Source: Paralvinella palmiformis
Taxonomy: Eukaryota; Annelida; Polychaeta; Terebellida; Alvinellidae
Length of the DNA: 64,000 nt
Assembly: GCA_025642065.1 (NCBI GenBank)
Contig: JAODUP010000148.1
Coordinates: forward strand, 571,001 to 635,000
Direction: 5' to 3'
Below, one piece after another: positions 58,420 to 64,000 of the stretch; positions within the stretch are counted from its first letter, which is position 1; the number at the start of each line of letters is the position of its first letter. The notes below the pieces were generated by a model, which did not search any database, was not told the origin of the DNA, and saw only the letters and a program-made list of their open reading frames with translations. The position numbers and the translations under genes were made by a program.

Positions 58420-60000
58420 CCTTTGAATATATAGCTGATTTGACTGTCTGGCTGCGAGTCAACCCTGGATATCATGATTATAACTAAATACTTTATCAAT
58501 GGAACAAGGCAGTTTGTTTATAAAAAGTGCAATTTCATATTCAAGTTGATCCTTAATTTTCAAAATCCTGAGTTTTCTCAAAAGTGGTTTAGTATGGCTG
58601 TTATACTGTACTTTACATATGGTTCTAATTGCTCATTTTTGCAACAACAGTCCACTTGAGAATAGATTTTGTCACATTTCTCCATGCCAATATGCCATAA
58701 TTAATATGTGGCTGAATAAGGACAAAATATAATGTTTTAAAACTAGCTGCATTCAAAATATGTTTGACCTATAATATAAATTTGAGTCATTTTCAAATTT
58801 TCTTATGTGATTTAGATGTTGTTTCCATGTAAGTTATTCAACAATTATAACACCAAGAAACTTTGAGCTTTCCTCCTTATGTCCTGTGCCGAGTCTCTCC
58901 AATGGAATTCCAAATATTAATAGATTCAGGTCTTTTGGGGTTGATTGGAAGATTTTTTTGGAAGATTTAGAAATGGGAATAACTTTGGCTATTTTTAGTT
59001 CATTAGTTATAACGTTAATAAATAATTATTATCTTTTAAATCATTACAGGGTTTTTACAGACATATTATTTGGGGTATTATTATATTACATATTATTTGT
59101 ACAGTGCCTTTGAATGGCTCCTGCTAGTAAGGCACTTTATTAAATATACATTATTATTATAATCTCTGTTTCTAATGATTTGTTTATAATATAGGTTGAT
59201 GGATGAATGATGCATAGTATGGATTGTTTTATTATTTTGGTGGAAATTTCATGACGCCTGAACTCATTTTGGGTTTGAATTTAGTTCTATAATTTGGCAT
59301 TCATTAATTGGTTCTAGAAACATGCCATCAATCCAGTGTATTTTTATGTAATATGTTTATTAGAAGTTGGAACATTTTCAGCCCTATCTTTGCCTACATT
59401 GGCATAACATTTGTTAAATCACTCAGCTATTTGATATTTATCAGTTACATTGTTACTATCTACGTTGAATGTTTGTGGTAAATTTGATTTATCATTAGTT
59501 TATTAGTGGAAGCTCTTAATATTGTGTTTATTTGCTACTACCTGACTTTTAAAACAATTTATTCTCATACTACTTTTAAGCTCATTGTGATGGTTTAAAC
59601 ATGTTTTATATTCAAGCCAGTTGTTAACAGAAGAATCTTTATGTTACTGAGTAAGTAACCTAGATTTATTTCATTATGAGACTGTAAGTCCTTCAGTCAT
59701 CCATGATTCACTTTCATATACTTTCTATTTATTTTAACATTTTTAACTGGAAATGCTAAATTAAAAGCTGATTTTTCCATTAAATTACTATATACAAGAT
59801 CAGGGCAATAAAATCACATAAATCTGTCTATAAGATTGGTGAATTTTAGAGCATTGTTCTAAAAAAGGTTTTTGTTTGATATTTACCCCTGAATGTTTAT
59901 GTTTCTCAATGTAAAATATTTCAACGTGATCACTCACATCATTAATTACAATTCCATTCGTAGACTCTGTAAAATATAAATGTTGCTGTTTTATGGCCAC
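58420..60000 (-). pseudogene. LINE remnant: endonuclease end, linker and reverse-transcriptase end
   Basis: On the minus strand, GIVINDVSDHVEIFYIE (about 59,960-59,910) matches the end of a LINE endonuclease. The linker includes LDWWHVSRTN near 59,330. Beyond a repeat insertion, SKFLGVIIVE and TWKQHLNHIRK (about 58,865-58,800), then AIRTICKVQYNSHTKPLLRK, match the end of reverse transcriptase and the C-terminal region. The catalytic core is missing and stops are frequent. Confidence 0.65.
59015..59160 (-). repeat. Interspersed repeat family C
   Basis: Contains ACAGTGCCTTTGAATGGCTC and an (ATT) tail. It is an inverted match of 60,228-60,378 and sits where the LINE's catalytic core should be. 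Confidence 0.75.
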
Positions 60001-60080
60001 TTTTGAGCACAAGGCAGGCTAAATGGGCTGAGTGACCTCCAAAGGTAATGGAACAAAGTGAAAGACGAAACACCCTTGCA
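59990..60080 (-). mobile_element. SINE, family A, tail half only
   Basis: AGTGGCCATAAAACAGCAAC and CACTCAGCCCATTTAGCC are present; the tRNA head is absent. Confidence 0.65.
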
Positions 60081-60227
60081 GGTGTCCTTTTACTGACTCT
60101 GACAACATAGTTTTCAATAGATATGATCTAATAATGTAACAGCAGATATGGTAACTCTGGTAGACTTTGTAATTCGAGGAAGAAAATACAAGGGAAAAAT
60201 ACAATCAACACGTGTGCGTGTTTTGTC

Positions 60228-60420
60228 ATAATAATAATGTATATATAATAAAGCGCCATTACTAGCAGGAGTCATTCAAAAGCACAGTATAAATAATATG
60301 CAGTATAATAATACCTCAAATAATATGTCTGTAAAAATCCTGTAAGTGATTTAAAAGATGATAATTATTTATCTGTGAAAGCGACCTTGAAGAGGTGTGT
60401 TTTTAGAACGAATTTTAAAT
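60228..60420 (+). repeat. Interspersed repeat family C, longer copy
   Basis: AATAAAGCGCCATTACTAGC and CAAATAATATGTCTGTAAAA, then AAGAGGTGTGTTTTTAGAAC, a block resembling the conserved part of a widespread invertebrate repeat. Confidence 0.7.
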
Positions 60421-61345
60421 TATCAAGAGACAAAGCATTTCTATTATCTGCCGGCTATTGGCTATGTCGTGCAAGCCAGTCATGCTGTTGTGAATATTAA
60501 CCGCTCCCGCTAGATAGACTACCTCTACATCAGGTGTGTGTAGGCCTATCATTGTACAGGGTACATGTGCACTGGTGATCACTTGACCTAGATCTTTATA
60601 GACTATATTGCTATTTTGGCGTGATTTCTCATTTAATATAGAAGTGTTTTATCCAGTTTATATCGATTGCGATTGAAGCAAGTATACTCTATCTCATTAA
60701 TTAATATCACGAAATGTATTATGACACACATAACACTGTGTACCAAATGTTTACATATGTAGCTGGTGATCTGTTAATTGTGAAATCCCTTGATTTGTGT
60801 GTGCATTTTTCGATCCTGTGGTGACACAATACAGAAAATAGCTGACGGGATGCTTGTTGTGTGTGAACATACAATAAGATGTCGTGCTGCAGCTATTGGA
60901 TAATTGGAAAATATTGGATAACTTATACTTGTAGCTAAAACCAAGTACAAACTCACTATTCTTATTTATTATGGTATTGTATGATAATCTCATTAAAATG
61001 CTGAAAAATAACTTTATATTTATTTTCAGCAGTGCTGGAGATGCAAAATCTTGCAGATGAGTTACAGAGTGACACTGACATCCCCAAAGAGTTGTAGATA
61101 AATTAGAGAAGAGTCATAGAGAAATTAAATATTTGGATGTGAATGTATTATTAGTATAAAACACAAGCAACCCACCAGTTCTGACACCAGTGGAATGCTA
61201 TCTGGGATGGTAAAATATGTATCATTCCTGTGCCTTGAATCACCTTGTATGACACAGACACACACAACTGGTTAACTCCCTCACTGCTACAAACGGTGCG
61301 TGCTTATTTAGCAGTGAGTATATAAAATAATGTACTTTACAAAAG
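60421..61345. other. Non-coding DNA
   Basis: No gene or repeat could be supported. Confidence 0.35.
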
Positions 61346-61349
61346 TGGA

Positions 61350-62575
61350 TGAAAAGCTCCCTCACTTATTGCCAACCCCCGCCTATCACCAACATTTTCT
61401 TCAGAACAGATTTCCTACCATGCTAATTCCCCCCATAAACCGCCCCCCAGTCCCTCGGATACTGCCACATCATTTTATTCCCCAAAGCAATAATTTCCCC
61501 CCATAGATCGCCAAAACAAAGGCATTTTACGCGTGGGTTTATCAATCTCAACAATTGCAAACACAAACAGAATACTTAATCCTATTTTCCGTTGTTCTAC
61601 ATGTAATTTAGTCATTATACGTGTATATCATGTTTGTAATTATTTTTCTTGTTTTTAAATGTAATGTTGCTTCCCAATATGTACAAAAGTTTACTCTGTA
61701 TTTTCGACACTTTGTGGAGGCATAAATAAAAATAAAAGTAGACTTATAATATAAATTTGACTGTCTACTGTCTGCAGGTGTTCAAACCAAGTTGGTGTCA
61801 AGTGCAGAGATCTGGTAGTATATGTAGGTCAAAACATATGTATATGTGTGCTGGGATGAGGCTTTTGGTTGATTGTGATTTTAAGATTGGCTGTCAGCAG
61901 CAAATGTGGGTGGTGTTAATTGATTGGTATCTGTGGCATGCAGACAACAGTGCCTTGTTAATATGGTTGTGTGATTGGGTGCAGGGCAATAATCAACATC
62001 CATCACATCTTAAATTCTAATCATGGCAGCAATATCTCGCAAATGTAAACACACACCTCTGGATATTCATCAAAAGCAGGATATTATCTCATATTATGAC
62101 AGCAAACCAAAGACATCACATCAGCAAATCGCCGACCATTTTTCTACACTATGGTCCACAGAAGTGAAACGTCGCACTGTTGGCAGCATCATAAGTCACC
62201 ATGAGAAGTGGTTGCCCGCAAACACCAGCTTACCTGGTGCAAAACGTATCAAACTTGCAATGCATGGTGATCTGGAAGACGCTTTGTGGTTGTGGTTCAC
62301 GAACAAACGTGTTCAAAATGTACGAGATTGTGTGAAGCAAAGCCAAGGATTTTGGCAAAGAATTAGGCATCACAGAATTTTCATATTCTAACGGCTGGTT
62401 GCAACTTGCATCGCTTCAAACAGCGGCACAATATTAGCAGTCACGTGTTGACACAATCATAAATATAAGGATAATAACAGGCATTTAAATGTTGTGGTGG
62501 AACCCCCCCCCCATATAATGCCAACTTTTATCAAATCGCCAAGTTCGCATTATATAGAGGGAGCACTGTATATAT
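61350..62575 (+). mobile_element. Tigger/pogo-like element remnant
   Basis: The right end, read inward on the minus strand, is CAGTGCTCCCTCTATATAAT, a pogo/Tigger-style terminus with ATGCGAACTTGGCGA beyond it. A related GCTCCCTCACTTATTGCCAA lies near 61,351. The only coding content is the N-terminal DNA-binding part at 62,023-62,462, so the element lacks the DDE domain. The left boundary is approximate. Confidence 0.55.
62023..62462 (+). pseudogene. CENP-B/Tigger-type DNA-binding domain, truncated
   Basis: From the ATG, RKCKHTPLDIHQKQDIISYY and SHQQIADHFSTLW form a Psq-type helix-turn-helix (CENPB_N); GDLEDALWLWFTNKR begins the second, Tc5-type helix-turn-helix. A small deletion near 62,330 moves the frame to DFGKELGITEFSYSNGWLQ. 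A seven-base insertion near 62,405 moves it again to RFKQRHNISSHVLTQS and TAA at 62,460-62,462. The stop directly after the second helix-turn-helix and the absence of a DDE domain suggest a DNA-binding-only product before it decayed. Confidence 0.6.
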
Positions 62576-64000
62576 AGTCTATCTGCTGCCTAGTTGAGGA
62601 GTCAGTAGACGTAGTAAACCCAATAGAGGTGAATAGTAAACCCAATATAGGTGAATAGTGGCAATACTATCATCGGCGCAATATATTATAATACCAGCTA
62701 GACCCTAGTTATGCTAGTAGTCTAGTTTGGAACTGATTTGGACCTGGTGGCTTGTCTTTTAGAGGATATATAGGCATGAAGTAATGGAGAAGTTTAGGCT
62801 GTGCTAAACAAGCCACAGCCTGGGGATAATAATAAGTAAATAACGAGTCACACATATTTTTTTATCAACGGGTACAACCACACTCGGTGACTCACTCTCA
62901 CGTGACTGGCATCTCGCCAAAGTGTGGTTATATTTAAAGGGCAAGTTTACAGCATTATACTATAGTTACCGTTTCTTTTTTATGCATATGTTGTGCCGCC
63001 CGAAATGCTAAGTACAATTTCAGCTTAGCTGCAAGGAATATTATTTGATGGTGCAAATAAACTAGTAGACAGTCGAATCTATAACCACACTGGCAAAACG
63101 AGCAAGGTGAAGGTGTGGTTATACTTGTTCGGTTAGCGGAAGTATCGTAACCAGTCAAATTCGTATAGTATCAGTTCGTAAACAGGAGTTTTACATAAAA
63201 CGACCGGATAAGATTAATAAAAATGACTAGATGAATCGTTGAAATTAAGAATAACCAGCGTTAAAAATTTCAGTCCCGAGGTTAGATTTGAAACAATTTA
63301 TTGCACTGCAACGTCACGGTTTGTCGGCATGTGTACGCCATATATATCTACACAATATATCTGAAATAGCCAATGGCCAAACGTCCTAAGCCTGATCCGT
63401 CGCTCCAGCAGTGAACTGGAGCCTGCATGCCTCAGTTTTCTTGTTGCATACGGTATGACTGCAGAATGTTACAGATATATGATGGCGCCGATTCATTTAG
63501 AATCTCGAAATCTATCCGAAGTCTTACTGGAAGCTGATATACAAGGCCTTAAAGGCTGAAGTACGGGAGTGCTATTTGTCTTTGACCCAAGGCACTCTGC
63601 TGAGTTCTGCAGTAGTTGAAGATGTTGGATAGAAGCATCAGCTAGGAAACCCGACAAAGATAGAATTGCATGCAGTAGTTGAGATAAGTATTGGGAAACC
63701 GCATATAATTATATAGTCACACCGATATCTCTAACTTGACTAGCAGCTGCATTAATGCGATTACTGACTCACTGTAATACTAAGAAGTATAGCAGTAGAG
63801 TTAATTGATACATTTTGCATTTGTTATTCTACGAAATTGGCAACAAAACAAGTCATACAGACGATGAACGGGTTGGAATGAATATAATTTAAAATTATAT
63901 AATAATAATGTTTGAGTGAATGAGCGAGGGAGAACGTAAACAAATAAACAAGAAGGTATCCCTATCTAAAATAAGTTGTTCATCAAATTTCTGTATGGGC
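62576..64000. other. Non-coding DNA to the window end
   Basis: A TGTGGTTATA motif repeats near 62,922 and 63,113. No gene, splice pattern or repeat family could be supported. Confidence 0.35.

Overview
The window looks like a piece of animal nuclear genome, most likely from a lophotrochozoan such as a mollusc. It is AT-rich, with long introns, GT-AG splice sites and many (AT)n and (CA)n microsatellites. It also carries several tRNA-derived SINE families, decayed L2/CR1-type LINEs, and remnants of hAT, Tigger/pogo and DDE transposons. The taxonomic guess rests on repeat style and on the presence of Bcl-2, TIR and ankyrin domains. No species-specific marker was seen.

The one substantial host gene lies on the minus strand between about 53,990 and 29,644. 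I assembled it by hand from 15 coding exons. Every exon pair joins in a consistent reading phase, giving a protein of about 1,294 residues. In order it has a Bcl-2-like fold with BH3, BH1 and BH2 motifs, a TIR-like domain, a helical linker, an alpha/beta segment resembling the N-terminal domain of TRADD, a region I do not recognise, a long ankyrin-repeat array and a short C-terminal tail. The TIR exons begin right after the intron that follows the BH2 tryptophan, where an ordinary Bcl-2 protein would continue towards its membrane anchor. One apparent frameshift, in a seven-A run, disrupts the last ankyrin repeat. If transcripts confirm that this is one gene, it joins an apoptosis module to innate-immune signalling and repeat-binding modules. 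I do not recognise this architecture as a described one.

Layout. 1-11,000: repeats and unannotated AT-rich DNA, with a transposase fragment (600-1,020), SINEs, a possible first exon (4,604-4,749) and a minisatellite of about 150 bp units (6,076-6,530). 11,025-11,310: terminal exon of an unidentified minus-strand gene with its own polyadenylation signal. 12,340-13,870: decayed hAT-derived gene and a LINE fragment. 15,836-27,000: MITEs, SINEs and a large broken LINE (about 19,910-23,450) interrupted by other repeats, plus coding remnants. 27,429-29,643: a hAT-type nonautonomous repeat, then the probable 3' UTR of the main gene with a 30-bp tandem repeat. 29,644-53,990: the main gene, with many repeats in its introns and a possible small plus-strand gene (46,073-46,631) nested inside an intron. 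54,106-58,053: two almost identical 1,974-bp direct repeats immediately 5' of the first coding exon. 58,420-64,000: another LINE remnant, a Tigger/CENP-B-type DNA-binding fragment and non-coding DNA.
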